A DNA stretch of 64,000 bases from Litsea cubeba (taxonomy: Eukaryota > Streptophyta > Magnoliopsida > Laurales > Lauraceae), in assembly GCA_012931725.1 (NCBI GenBank), contig CM022949.1, positions 25,264,243-25,328,242 on the forward strand. The letters run 5' to 3'. The notes under the pieces are model-generated. The model did not search any database. It was given only the letters and a program-made list of their open reading frames with translations, and was not told the origin of the DNA. This document shows, piece after piece, positions 48,700-60,933 of the stretch (its first letter is position 1; every line of letters begins with the position of its first letter). The translations under genes were made by a program, and so were the position numbers.

Positions 48700-51311
48700 A
48701 AGATTTGGATAATGTTGAAAGAGAAAGTATGGTTCTCAGAAGGGCAACAATGCTGGAAGAATTTGTAGGTTTCGGATCCGCTGGGACCTACGGAGAGATG
48801 TTATGTATATTGTGTTATTGGGACCCACATGAAAGTATGCGTAGGATTTATGAAAATAGAGTGTTTTTTTTTTTCGTATATATATATATATATATATATG
48901 ACCGACGAGATATTCGCCCCTCAACAGTTGAAATTTTAGCATTTTCTATATACCTATTCGTCCGATATTTTAGGATTAGGGTTGTGTGATATTCATAATT
49001 GTTGTATGAATAACTTGCGGAAAATATTAAAACTTTAATGTTTTGGTGCAAATATCATATCTAAAGGCGGTCGCATGGTCAATACTTCTTTTTCTTTATT
49101 TTGCTATGTTGAACTCTTAGTTAGAAATGATAATTTAAGTTTGAAGACCCACATATCGATCTTTGGTATTTCAGTGATACAAAGGTGCTAACACCATTTA
49201 ACTATGCATCTACTTGCATGTTAGTTTATTTAAAACTAACTCAAATAGTTGTTGTAAGTGTTTCAGGGGATTAGTTGCCTTTTACATGTGATAGAAAAAT
49301 GAGATTTAAATCTATAAATGCTACATGTGCAAATATTACACATGTGAAACACATTAGCATGTCTACACATGTGAACGTGTAAACAATTATCATTATATAA
49401 TAAAAGACAATAGGTGAGTTCGTGGGAGGAGTTTTCTTCTGTTATTTCCTTTTAAATCTCTATCCCTATCCCTATCCCTATCCAACCACTAAAATCTCTC
49501 ATTCTTTATCTAAAATCTCTCAATCTCTCCCTCTACGCACACGTCCCTTCTCCTCCCAAGCGTGCAACGCCCATCTCTCCAATTAATTAATTTTCTTTCA
49601 GTTGGTGAGGATTGAACCCACTTTGTGATGATAGGCGCTTCCATCTTGTGAACCCACCCCTCTTCCATGAAATTATATGGCATTGTTGAATTGATTATTT
49701 ACTAAAACTGAATTTAATTTACATATACTGAATCCTATGCCATATTATATGTGACTTCCATCTAGCCGATAGTAAAAGATTGTTAATATGATTGATCCAT
49801 GATAGAACCCAATCAACCCATTATTGGGTCCTTATTTCTATTAAATCATCAATATAATTTATCTCATGAATTATCTTTAGTGGTTTGGATTTAATAGACG
49901 CATACTTTTAGTGATTAATATATTTTCTTCAATTGAAATGAGATAGAAGTATACAGTTTTTTATTTGATTTATTTGGGTTTAATAGATGTGTCCCACAAA
50001 TCAAATGTGAAAAAAACCCCATAAATTATTAAACCAACAAAAAGAGCCAACCCTATATCATACATGATTAATCCTTAATTAAGCATAATTAAGGTTGATG
50101 GTTAAAAGAAATTAAGAAAAAAAAACTGAAAAGCATAACACACCCCCACACATTTGACCATTGACCGTACTCAATTATTAAATTAGGAATATAGACGTGA
50201 GTACAATTATTATTATTATTATTATTATACTATATATAATAGCTTGGGCTAGAGCACTATATCATTATGGGCCCACCTAATCAATCCAACTATTTATCTT
50301 TCCCTTACTCCTTCCCTTATATTGCTTCATTTATCTTTTTTTATCCATATTTTAATATTTTTGTTTACATTTTTATTTGATATATAAACATAAATAATAC
50401 TTTTATAATGGAATATATATATTTTTTTCTTTTATGGACTGTGTTGGTCACAGGCATGTCATTCACAGAAGTTGATTCTTGGTTGATATTTTTTGGGGAT
50501 AGGCAATGTTCTTCGTTGTGAAAGTTGGAATTTCTTCTTTTCGTAGATTTTTGGTGTAATTAAATTTTTTTTCGCTTTTTTATAGAATTCTATTTGTGGT
50601 TCATCTTTAATGCATTATACAAGTAGAAGAAGAACTGAAGAAGACATTAATGGACTTGTTTTTTTGGGCTTTTCGGCCGGGTCCGGTGTTGGACCGGGTT
50701 GTGACTTGGAATAGAGGTCCATCCGGATCAGTTTAATGCGCGATTATAACACTATCGTCGATAAAAAAAATCATATAAAATAGGAGGGGAATCGAGTTCC
50801 ACCAAAATCCAAGACCTCTATAACCTAGGGAATTAGGATTGTATTTTACCAATTTTCATTGCAAAATAGAATGTAGCCATCATATGATTGGGTCATGACT
50901 CCAAGTAGAAATTCGAGCTTTCTTTTCAAACAAAATGCCCACTCCTTGTGGGTTTATTTTTAATTTTCTTTTTTAAAAGAAGAAGAACAAGAAGCCCACT
51001 TCATGTGCGATTTTTATAATAATGTCATATAAATATTTTAGTGGCTGAGTTAATGGCCCACATGTAATTCCTTGAATAATTAAGGATGACTTAATCTCAT
51101 TGATTTTTTTATTTTTTTTTAGTTTTTGCATTCCCACTTGGTAGACATGATAGTTTATTTAATGATACTTCTTTGGCTCTGTCAATTGAATTATTTATTG
51201 TTATTAACTAAGTCCCAAGCTTAGCATGGGCAAAAAGGGTCATATCTTTTTCTTTTTTTTTTTTGCACGTGGAATTATATTTGTCCAACTATATGGGTTT
51301 GATTGGGTCAT
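48700..51311. other. Upstream region of PSB33 and AT-rich intergenic DNA
   Basis: No gene is seen. An (AT)n run lies at about 48877-48899, (TCCCTA)n at 49461-49485 and (TTA)n at 50205-50228. ACATGTG-type palindromes cluster at 49320-49385. Long homopolymer T and A tracts are frequent. Confidence 0.4.
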
Positions 51312-51318
51312 TTATACT

Positions 51319-51702
51319 AGAGCAAGGCTCCCCCAAGCTTGAGCTTAGGGAGAAAATTTCATAAGCTCGTACTTGTGGGGCCCACCTTTGGTCCATCCAA
51401 ATGGACCAAACACATGACCCCTTTAAATTGCACATGTTCACCAACTTTTGGTAAGATCCGAATTTACTGGACCATTGGATTGACTATATATATCAATTCG
51501 AATGGATTGTTGACCATTAAACTCTTGAGCCCATATGAAAATGATAGAAATTACGGTTGTGACTGGTTTTTTTACAAGGAGGAAGATCCTAAGGAGTCAT
51601 TGAAATCCCCCCACCCCCATCCCCATGTGGGTCCCCAAGTGGGCCCCACCACACACTTGAGCTTACCTTATCCTAAGCTTGAGCTTAAGGGAGCCTTGCT
51701 CT
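51319..51702. mobile_element. hAT-like MITE, 384 bp
   Basis: Terminal inverted repeats AGAGCAAGGCTCCC (left) and its complement GGGAGCCTTGCTCT (right) are perfect over 14 bp. They continue imperfectly through AAGCTTGAGCTTA. The flanks TTATACT (51312) and TTATAGT (51703) form an imperfect target duplication of 7-8 bp. The interior encodes nothing recognisable. Confidence 0.75.
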
Positions 51703-54321
51703 TTATAGTATTGATTATTACATGCCAACTATGGACAAGTTAGTATCTAATTATATTGTTTGCTTTGTAATCAACAGTAGATATTTTGCATCCCTTGCCA
51801 TTAGGCTTCATCAACATAAATAGTTTCTTTCTTATAATCATGCACTTTGTTGTTGTCGATGATGTTGATTTCAGTGCTTTTTTTTTTTTCTATATTTCAG
51901 GGTTATAGGGATGCAATTTGAAAGCAACAAAGGCAGTAAAATGGTACTTTTGTTCTTTTTTTATTACTTTTCTTTAATATTGTTTTTTGTTCTTTGTATG
52001 TATGTTTTAAGAAATTGTAACTCACTCTCATTCTACAATGATTTGTTGAAAATTAAATATTCTAGCGTAGTTGCTGGATCTCCAATGATCGTCACTGCAA
52101 ATGGTTAGGGAGACACTGTGGTTATACCATCACTCTGATAGAGTAGGAGAGAACGGTATAGAGGCATATACATTGTAAGGACATCGCCATTGATATCATA
52201 AAGAACACGGTCAGTTTGATCTTGAATATGATTCAACGTTTTGATATTGATGATTGATTTAGATTTATATATAAGATTTCTTTTAATAAATTTGCCTCTT
52301 TAAAATAAGCATGCCTCCCAATTTGCATTTGACAATCAATTTGTTCCTATTTATATTTAAATTTACTTTCACCTAACCTCTATCTCCATCCAATATCCAT
52401 GCCCCATGAATGGGAATGGATAAGGTATACGTGGTTCTCCAAAAGATGATGACTAATTTTAAATTTTATATATAATTATTTTAAATGGAGTTTGTTTATG
52501 TATTCGGTGTTTACTTTTAACTTAAATTGGGTTTTCCTACTATTAATTAAAGGCTCGCGATGGATGTGGGCCCTGAAGCGCTAGTATTTCAAAAATATCT
52601 CATGATCCATAAAGAACTATGATATAAAAGGATAGTTGGAGTTTAGGCTAAGGAAGGGGCTAAGTAATATCTCTATATTTATAATTATTATATATACACA
52701 CACACACACCCCTAAACATCTTCATATCTACCACTAATATAGGAATATTGAATGACTCATATCATGAATTAGGGGCCCATAAAAGTGCAAAAAACTAGAT
52801 TTATAGGTTGAGAATTTTTTCTTTTTTTTAAATTACTGAAAACTTTAAAAACTTATGATAATCAAGCCCAAGGTCAAAGGAAGGATTCAATAGCTAAATG
52901 ACAAAATGAACAGATTGGATTAAAAATACGGGGATCACATGAATGAGAAAAAATAATTATATTTTATGGAGCCCATAAGAACACAATCATTCTTTAAGAG
53001 ACTATATAACGCCCTTTTGCAAGAGGGGTTTTACGCACTTGTATGAGCGTGAAGATCTTAATGTTTAAATGGTTTTATTTACACAACATTATGGATCACC
53101 ATTATCATGTGGATATTTGATCCAATCAGTTTATCTTTTGCCTCTTTTCCAAAAATAAATTAAAAAATAACTTTTTTCCAATAAACATGAATACCTAAGC
53201 AATTACACACTTTTTGCTTTTTTCTTGATAAGTTTCCCTATGACTTATATAATATGACAAGTTTGTCTATATTACTTTTATTTTATTGCCCAACTTGCTT
53301 GGATTAAGGTAACTTTGCTAGTACAATTTTCACACAATGACAATTTTGCTTTTACTGATTGAATTGATGTACCAAATAATCTATTTATAAGAACATCTAA
53401 TTGAAAACAACTCTATTTCATTCTCATCTATTTCAAATAGATTAATCAGCCAAACAAGCCACAAATCTATTTGTGTACCTATGAGATCCCAATCAAGCAT
53501 GGTCCCATAATAAGGTTGAAGAAATGTAAATCATGTGGTTAAAATAGTTAAAAACGAGAAAAAAATCTTATGTTATGATTTTTATTACAACTTTACTAGC
53601 CATCTAATCAAATACGGATTGAAACAATAGGGTCAATCCAGTAGATACAATAAGGGCGCCTGTGATTCAATGTACACTGACACCTCTATTCATCATTTAG
53701 GTGAGGATGTAGATGGGGCTGGCTTTCTTAGATATGATTTTCTAGGTGATTAATAGGTGGTTAATTAATTCTTAACAAAGAGGAGATTATTCTATGTCCA
53801 TTTGCAAATCGATCTTCACTTTCACGTCTTCAGTTTTAGCCACTTGATCGGATTTTCATTCTTAAAATTCACAATGCAAACAACTGAACCCTAAACAAAA
53901 ATATCTTTTCAAATGAACACAACTAAACACCTCGCAATTATCATCCTATCAAACAGTTAATCTCGTCTTGGACTTGTTTCCAATAATGATTTGTAATTCA
54001 AGTTAAAATGATATATTCCACTCTTGAATTAGAAATGTGTTGGCCAACACACTAATGTTATGTGGTGTTGAAACTTCAGTATGAAACACAGGTTGGTAGT
54101 ATCACTCCTAGGTAGGCATACCTAGCAAAATAATAATAATAATAAAGGAAAAAAGAAATATTTTGCACAATTGAATTCTCATAATCATGAAAAGGAAAAC
54201 TGATACTTAAAACCTGCATGTTTGGATAGAATACATAGGAATTGAATATGTAGGTGAATATAAAAAAATAAGCATCAAATTACATTTTTCTCATTGAAAT
54301 AGGAGCACCTATGATAATAGG

Positions 54322-54510
54322 TAAGGAATCCGTAAATTTAAGGATCCATCCCTGACCTTGGAATATGGATTCCTCACTGAGGATTCGTATAGCTGAGGAT
54401 ATTACATTGACATTGTAAGGAATCTGCAGATCTAAGGATCCATCCCAGACTTTGGAATAGGAATTCCTCATTGATGATTCATGTTGCTGAGGATATTACA
54501 TTGACACGGG
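54322..54510. repeat. 94-bp tandem duplication
   Basis: Copies start at 54322 and 54416 with TAAGGAATC and share AAGGATCCATCCC and GCTGAGGATATTACATTGACA. Confidence 0.8.
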
Positions 54511-54552
54511 TGCATATCAATTCATATAGCTAATAAATGTTACCCACACTTA

Positions 54553-54615
54553 AAATGCTCGTGTGGTTAGGAAGTCCAGTTATAATCTGGAGGTTAGCCT
54601 TAACTGATACATAGG
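54553..54615 (+). mobile_element. SINE-like remnant
   Basis: The sequence TGCTCGTGTGGTTAGGAAGT followed by CCAGTTATAATCTGGAGG is a close relative of the sequence at window positions 8-55. This pattern resembles the 5' tRNA-like head of a plant SINE. The box B is decayed. Confidence 0.35.
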
Positions 54616-55125
54616 GCTAGTGGGTGGTTCTATGTATCTGTAGGTTTACCAATGAACGTCTTGGTATACAAATCCACAAAAGTGAGAATCTTCAATCCTA
54701 TGGGGGGAGGTCGGACTTGAAACTCCTCAAAAATGAGGGTTTTCATTGGTCCAAATCCTAGGGATTTACAATTGTCAAACTTGTGTTTTCTACAACTCTG
54801 TGGAAAGCAAAAATCTTTTTCTTGAAGATTTTGTTGCCAAAACATGACCTAAAGAAATATGGGAAATGAATATCTAGCCATCATTCAATAATTCAATCCT
54901 AGGAAAAAAACAACTCATCTACATAGCCACCTCATATCCTTCACATTTTATCTCTTTAATCATCTTAATTAAAGATGGAGATCATTTAATCATGATATAT
55001 TCAATTCCTACAAATTCTAGCTAAATAAATAAGGACATAAGAATTACTAGTCAAGAAAATTGAAAGTTGTTATCATCAAACAAAAAAAATGCATCCCACA
55101 AGCTATATAATGTTCTTAGATATTC

Positions 55126-55220
55126 CGACTGTTGCTCAACTAGTTAAGGACATTGCATTGTGCTACAGTACATCGGTGTGCGAGTTCAAGTTAGGGAAAA
55201 AAAAGGAAAAATCTATCATT
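55126..55220 (+). mobile_element. tRNA-derived SINE-like remnant
   Basis: A box-A-like TTGCTCAACTAGTTAAGGAC and a box-B-like GCGAGTTCAAGTTAG are spaced as in tRNA genes. They are followed by an A-rich tail (GGGAAAAAAAAGGAAAAA). Confidence 0.5.
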
Positions 55221-56157
55221 ATAAAATATAAATCCATGCCTAGCTACATGTCACTTCCTTGGGGCAGAATACATCAATGAACGATATTTTGGATTGTTAC
55301 CTCAAACTCGGAAGGCATCATTAAAGGATCAGGAAAACACGTTTTAGAAGGAAATGACGAGGTTAGGTTTCAATTTCTATCACTTTGATAATCACTAATT
55401 ATTAAGAAAACGATCTCTTGGCATCATTACCATGCTCTTGCATTTAGTAAAATGATCAAGGTATTGACTTTTGCTGACATATTATTGAAATAGGATAAGC
55501 AACCTTAGAGCATTATTCGGATGCTCTAACTCATTATTTTAATTAAAAACTTCTTTATCAGTAAATTCATTTTCATTTGGATAACTTTATCTATTATATT
55601 GAGGTGATGGACTTGGTCACATTTTTGTGACATGTTCTTAAAATTATCATAATTGAAGTACCAAATTATAGTTATGTTTATTTAATTAAGAGTCTTATTT
55701 TTTTTTGGGGATTTTACTAAAAAAATCACTTTATGTGGCCAGTGCACCAAACCGAGAATTTTAGCCAAAGTTGCACCAAACAGGGAATCCGAAAAATCAA
55801 TTTTTTTTAACTTTTTTTTTGTCACTATTAACCTTCATTTTCTGTGTTGTGGGTCGACAGTGACTCTCGCTATAACAAGTGAGGGTTGCCATCGATCTTA
55901 AGCAGACATAAACTCCTCATTTTCTTCCTCCTTCCTCTCTTCCCCAAACCGAATCGAAAGGATTTTTCATTCATGAATAAGGTGGAGGCTATGGTAATAT
56001 AATGCCATACACAAGTGACAAGGATGTCTTGTATTCTTTGGTGATTGATCTTCTTACATTGTAGACCAGTACTCCCCAATATGAGTACGTCATGGGTGCT
56101 AAGCTTCTGGTAGTATTTTAATAATTTGTACCGACATGGTGAAGGTTCTATTATCAC

Positions 56158-56344
56158 CAGGGGCGGACCCAGGCTTTGCTGATTTGGGGCGACTGCCCCA
56201 GGTTGATTTTAAATTCTTCATTGATTTAAATGGTCCCCCATATATATTTATCTAAACACTACACAATCGCCCCATGTCCGAAGCACATATGTTTAAATGG
56301 TAAATAATCGCCCCACCTAAATAAAAATTCTGGGTCCGCCCCTG
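56158..56344. mobile_element. hAT MITE, 187 bp, nested in element C
   Basis: The ends CAGGGGCGGACCCAG and its complement CTGGGTCCGCCCCTG are perfect inverted repeats. The element is flanked by a perfect 8-bp duplication ATTATCAC (56150-56157 and 56345-56352). Size, ends and 8-bp duplication identify a hAT-type MITE. Confidence 0.92.
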
Positions 56345-56689
56345 ATTATCACTGGTTTGACCGACATGGTGAAGGTTCTATTATCACTGGTTTGACGCAA
56401 GCACGCTGTTGAACTATGTAAATTTTGCAAAATCTTTGTGCTTTATTTTCGCTTTTATTTTATTCAATGCATCATGTTCGTTCACATGCAACAAGAAAAA
56501 TGAACATGGTTTTTAGAGTAAGATTTTGCAGGGGCCGCACCAAGCTCTTTTTTTTTTCTTTTTGCACAGACCATGTGAAACTCAACAATCTTCTCTATTC
56601 CATCTCAATAACTTACCATCCCTGCCTCTCCCTCTCTCCATATTCCTCATTTTCACTCACTTCTCTCATCTAAACCAACAGAAGAAGAG

Positions 56690-56990
56690 ATGGGTTCCTT
56701 CACATTCCCCTACTGTTCTTTTCTAGCCACCCTCTTCCTGTTTATCATTTTCCAACATCCAAAATCAGGCCATTCTCTTACAAATACCAGATTAAGGAAC
56801 AGGAAAGCAGTTGAGCGGTTGTAATCTCTTCAAAGGGAGTTGGGTCTTTGATGATTCCTACCCTCTTTGTGACTCTTCTACACGTCACTACGTAGCCCAA
56901 TAATTCGACTGCCAAGATACGGTCAACCCGATACACAATACTTGAAATACAGATGGAAACCCGAGTGGGGCCGCAAGAGGCTCTGAAGAT
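56690..56990 (+). pseudogene. Broken 5' part of a trichome-birefringence-like (TBL) gene
   Basis: From ATG 56690 the frame gives a signal-peptide-like start (MGSFTFPYCSFLATLFLFII) and then hits a stop. A shifted frame reads LSGCNLFKGSWVFDDSYPL and then FDCQ, and a further shift reads YLKYRWKP. These are successive landmarks of the PMR5 N-terminal domain of TBL proteins, Golgi O-acetyltransferases of cell-wall polysaccharides. At least two frameshifts and several in-frame stops make it non-functional, and the catalytic GDS and DxxH regions are absent. It lies inside element C, so capture by the transposon is the likely origin. Confidence 0.8.
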
Positions 56991-57249
56991 GGACCCTTAT
57001 TAATGTAGTATAGATCTTTAAGACAAATATGAAAGGCCTTCAGGACTTCGCAATCATTGGATTGGATTTAAGGAAGAAATGACTTTCAATACAGAAAATG
57101 AAGGTCGATAGTGACAAAAAAAAAAAAGTAAAAAAAAAAAGTAATTTTTTTGTACGAATTTTCTGTTTGGTGCAACTTTGGCTAAAGTTATCTATTTGGT
57201 GTACCGGCCGCATAAAGTGATTTTTTTGGTAAAATCCCCCCCCCCCCCC

Positions 57250-59065
57250 TCTTTTTTTTTGAAACTCTTAAATTAATGATTAAGATGACCAATTAATCCA
57301 ACGTTTTGCACACCTCTAAATCATATATAGCCTTTTCGACTCTTCATTGTCTCAGGTTGGCATGCGTCCGAGTGAGCTCCACCATCCACCATGAAGGCCA
57401 CTAATTGCTTTATATCAACGTTATAGTAGAGAAAAACCATACATAACAGAAATAATCATGAATTATGCTAGAGATTCTAAAACTGATAATCATAAATGTT
57501 AAAACTATTGGCTTTGTAAAATAGAATTTTTCTTCAGAATAAATGACTAAATAAATCTGCAAAACGATATAAAAATCCATAAATTAGCGTAATTCGAAGC
57601 ACGTCTTGCATCCACGTAGTAACCACTATAGCTCTCTCATTTTAGCCAAGCGTATAGTGGATGTGGGAAGATGACCCAACAACACAAACAAGCTGTGGGG
57701 CAAATCCATCCAAACTAAAGAATCAGAAGTTTGGATTTTTTTTAACATAAGTCTAAATTTAAAAAAAAAAAAACATTGAGGGATTTCTAGTTTTCAACAA
57801 AAGTATCATAAGGCCCGTTTGTTTGAAAAATTACTGTTAAATTTTATTTTACTTTATATTTATTCTATTTCATGACAAATAAATAGGTCTTGTGAGATGA
57901 CAGAAGCTCTTAAAATAACGTTTTCAATTCGTTTCATTTTCGAATGTACCTGATGCCATCATGATCGACTCTGACTATGGAGGTTTGAAGTGCCAACCTT
58001 CTTGATTTTTGACGCATAGGTAATAGGTATTCAAGTCTATGTATTCTTGATTTAACATGGGCCAGCCTTGTTGACAAAATTTATTAATTTCCCCATGGCT
58101 AGCTAGGAAGGTAATGTCATTTGAAGAACATTTAATTATTATCAATGTGTTAACATTTGTTTCAATAAGCTTGCAGTACAAATGGCGTCTACATCAAAAA
58201 GAGATGATATGGGGAGGATAAGGATTAGAATGGATCGTGAAGGTTGTAGAAGCTAGCTCGATGCAAGGTAGCTAACAATGAAGGCCCATTTGGATGTATA
58301 GAAAATGAAAAGTATAAAATCTTTTTTTTAAAGAATTAACATTTTTCTTCCAATGATTCCTAACTGGTGATGTATTTGATCTTATTTTATAAGGGCTAAC
58401 TTCTATTGAAGTAAAACTTACTATATGTTGCAGAAGGAAATGACATTCATTTTAAATCTGTAGATTATCAATAGGTGGGTTCACATGTTGGATTTCCACA
58501 CTTCCCACTTGCGTAAAGGGATGTTGGAGACGCTAGGATCTGATTCTTATTACATATCCTGTTTTGTATCCATGCTTTTACTCCAACAAAACTATTCCCG
58601 CTCTTACAAGTCTTTGTGGTCTTTCTCTTCTCTCTTGTGTTGTTTCTCATTCTCATTATGTACGCTTCCTTTCTACTTGTGTACGCTCTATTGGGTCTAG
58701 ACCTTTTCGGAGCGCTGCTCGAGGATACTTGGAGTGCAGATCAACCGAATATGAAGCGAACCATGCAGAATCTTTAGTTTATGTGCATTTTCTTTTTCTA
58801 TAAACTTGACATTTATCTTTTAAATGAATAAACTTCTTTTGACTTATTAATTATTATCTGTTTTATGTGATCAAATTGCAAAGTTAATTTTTTTTCTCTA
58901 TTTTTTAAACTTGAATATATGGATAAGATATATTTGTGTCAATTAGTTAATTGTTTATAAACCCATAAACACTATATTGTATAGGCGCTGCCGACATATA
59001 ATTATTTTAAAAGTTAGCGTTTCAGCACTCCCGCTCCACGCTCTAGGCACTTAGGTCTAGACCCT
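57250..59065. repeat. Tandem segmental duplication, copy 1
   Basis: The block starts with TTTTTTTTTGAAACTCTTAA and is repeated from 59161. Shared landmarks include CATATATAGCCTTTTCGACT, TTCGAAGCACGTCTT, ATGGCGTCTACATCAAAAAG and GACCCTAAT at the end. No credible gene lies within: the short MASTSKRDDMGR frame after ATG 58182 stops within about 20 codons in both copies. Confidence 0.85.
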
Positions 59066-60346
59066 AATATGTTCAAATAGTTTTTTTTTTTTTGCATAAA
59101 GACTTTCAAATATAGCTGAAAATTATTTTAGAGGTTATTTCATAGGACTGCAAAAAATTTTTTTTTTTTGAAACTCTTAAATTAATGATTAAGATGACAG
59201 AATAATCCAACTTTTTACACACCTCTAAATCATATATAGCCTTTTCGACTCTTCATTGTCTCATGTTGGAATGCATCCCAGTGAGCTTCACCATGAAGGC
59301 TACTAATTGCATTATAACGGCATTACGGTAGAGAAAAACCATGCATAACATAAATAATCATGAATTATGCTAGAGATTCTAAAACTCATAGTCATAAATG
59401 TTAAAACTATTGGATTTGTAAAATAGAATTTTTCTTCAGAATAAATGACTAAATAAATCTGTAAAACGATATAAAAATCTACAAATTAGTGGAATTCGAA
59501 GCACGTCTTCCATCCACGTAGTACCCACTATAGCTCTCTCCTTTTAGCCAAGCATAAGTGGGTGTGGATAGATGACCCAACAACACAAACAAGCTGAGGG
59601 GAAATTAATCCATCCAAATTAAACTGAAGAATCCGAAGTAGGATTTTTTTTAATATAAGTCCTAATTAAAAAAAAAAAAAAACTTTGAGGGATTTCTAGT
59701 TCTCAACAGAAGTATTCATAATGCCCGTTTGTTTGAAAAAACACTGTTAAGTTTTTATTTTACTTTATCTTTATTCTATTTCATGACAAACAAATAGGTC
59801 GATCTTATGAAATGACAGAAGGATCGCTCTTAAAATAACGTTTTCAATTCGTTTCATTTTCGAATGTACCTGATGCCATCATGATCGACTCTGACTATGG
59901 AGGTTTGAAGTGCCAACCTTCTTGATTTTTGACGCATAGGTATTCAAGTCTATGTATTCTTGATTTAACATGGGCCAGCCTTGTTGACAAAATTTATTGA
60001 TTTTCCCCATGGCTAGGAAGGTTATGTCATTTGAAGAACATTTAATTATTATTAATGTGTTAACATTTGTTTCAATAAGCTTGCAGTACTAATGGCGTCT
60101 ACATCAAAAAGAGATGATATGGGGAGGATAAGGATTAGAAAGGATCGTGACGGGTTGTAGAAGCTAGCTCGATGCAAGGTAGCTAACAATGAAGGCCCAT
60201 TTGGATGTATAGAAAATGAAAACTATAAATATATATATATATATATATATTTTTTAAGAATTAACATTTTCTTCCAATGATTTTTAATTGGTGATGTATT
60301 TGATCTTATTTTATAAGGGCCAACTTTTATTGAAGTAAAACTTGTA

Positions 60347-60625
60347 GAAGAGTGAGCTCCAGCCAAAGAGGAATATTAAAAAGTATTTTTGCTTCCTCTA
60401 CTAACGCCTCAAGGTTTTGGTTATAAATGATTAGTTAAAGAAATTTAAGATAGTTATCAAAGCCGCGGAGTAAGTCCCACATCGTTTATGAGGTTGTCTA
60501 GAGACTGGGCTATAAGCTAGTGAAGGAACTCTCCTCTTCAAACATGACGCGTTTTGGGGTTATCAGTATGGTTGAGGAGTGGGCTCCACCTAAAGAAAAT
60601 ATTGAAAAGTATTTATGCTGTCTCT
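60347..60625. repeat. Direct repeats flanking the USE/TATA segment
   Basis: GAAGAGTGAGCTCCAGCCAAAG at 60347 and GAGGAGTGGGCTCCACCTAAAG at 60571 start two copies of about 45 bp. Both continue into AATATT.AAAAGTATTT. They bracket the USE/TATA segment and look like ends of a small element or an internal duplication. Confidence 0.6.
60473..60516 (+). promoter_or_regulatory. snRNA-type promoter signature (USE plus TATA)
   Basis: AGTCCCACATCG at 60473-60484 is an exact match to the plant upstream sequence element RTCCCACATCG. TATAAG at 60511-60516 lies about 35 bp away centre to centre, the spacing described for Pol II snRNA genes. Any transcript would start near 60540. The sequence downstream does not match U1, U2, U4 or U5 as I know them. 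The motif could also belong to a dispersed repeat. Confidence 0.45.
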
Positions 60626-60933
60626 TAGAATCCAGCGAATCGTGCATAATCCTTAGTTTATGTGCACTTTTTTTTTCCTGTAAACTTATCTTTTAAATGA
60701 ATAAACTTCTTCTGACTTATTAATTATTCTCTGTTTTATGTAATCAAACAGCAAAGTTAATTTTTTATACTTGAATATATGGATTAGATATGTTTGTGCC
60801 TATTAATTAATTATTTATAAACTCATAAATACCATATTATAGGTACTCTGAACATATAATTATTTTAAAATTTAACGGTACCGCAATTCCACTCCGCGCT
60901 TTTGGAACTTAGGTCCAGACCCTAATCTCTATT

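Larger units (their letters stand above)
51703..55705. other. AT-rich intergenic region
   Basis: No gene is seen in 4 kb. Features are a 94-bp tandem duplication (54322-54510), two SINE-like relics and scattered homopolymer runs. A (CA)n microsatellite lies at 52693-52709. Confidence 0.4.
55706..57240. mobile_element. MULE-like element C carrying a TBL gene fragment (Pack-MULE-like)
   Basis: The left end (GGGGATTTTACTAAAAAAAT then CACTTTATGTGGCC) and the right end in reverse complement (GGGGATTTTACCAAAAAAAT then CACTTTATGCGGCC) match over about 140 bp. The match runs through GCCAAAGTTGCACCAAACAG and on to TTTTTGTCACTAT and ACCTTCATTTTCTGT. Such long terminal inverted repeats are typical of MULEs. 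The interior has a broken TBL gene start (56690-56990) and a nested hAT MITE. No transposase is present. Poly(T)/poly(C) at both borders hides a clean target duplication. It is unrelated in sequence to elements A and B. Confidence 0.75.
59161..60933. repeat. Tandem segmental duplication, copy 2
   Basis: This copy matches copy 1 with several small indels, including an (AT)n run at 60226-60250 not found in copy 1. At 60342-60628 it carries unrelated sequence in place of the copy-1 segment 58415-58740. Homology ends at AGACCCTAAT near 60930. Confidence 0.85.

Noticed and set aside
51339..51743. 134-codon plus-strand frame
   Set aside because: It lies inside the hAT-like MITE and crosses its right end, so it is not a gene.
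58564..58803. 79-codon frame in duplication copy 1
   Set aside because: The corresponding segment is absent from copy 2, and no homology or conserved start is visible.
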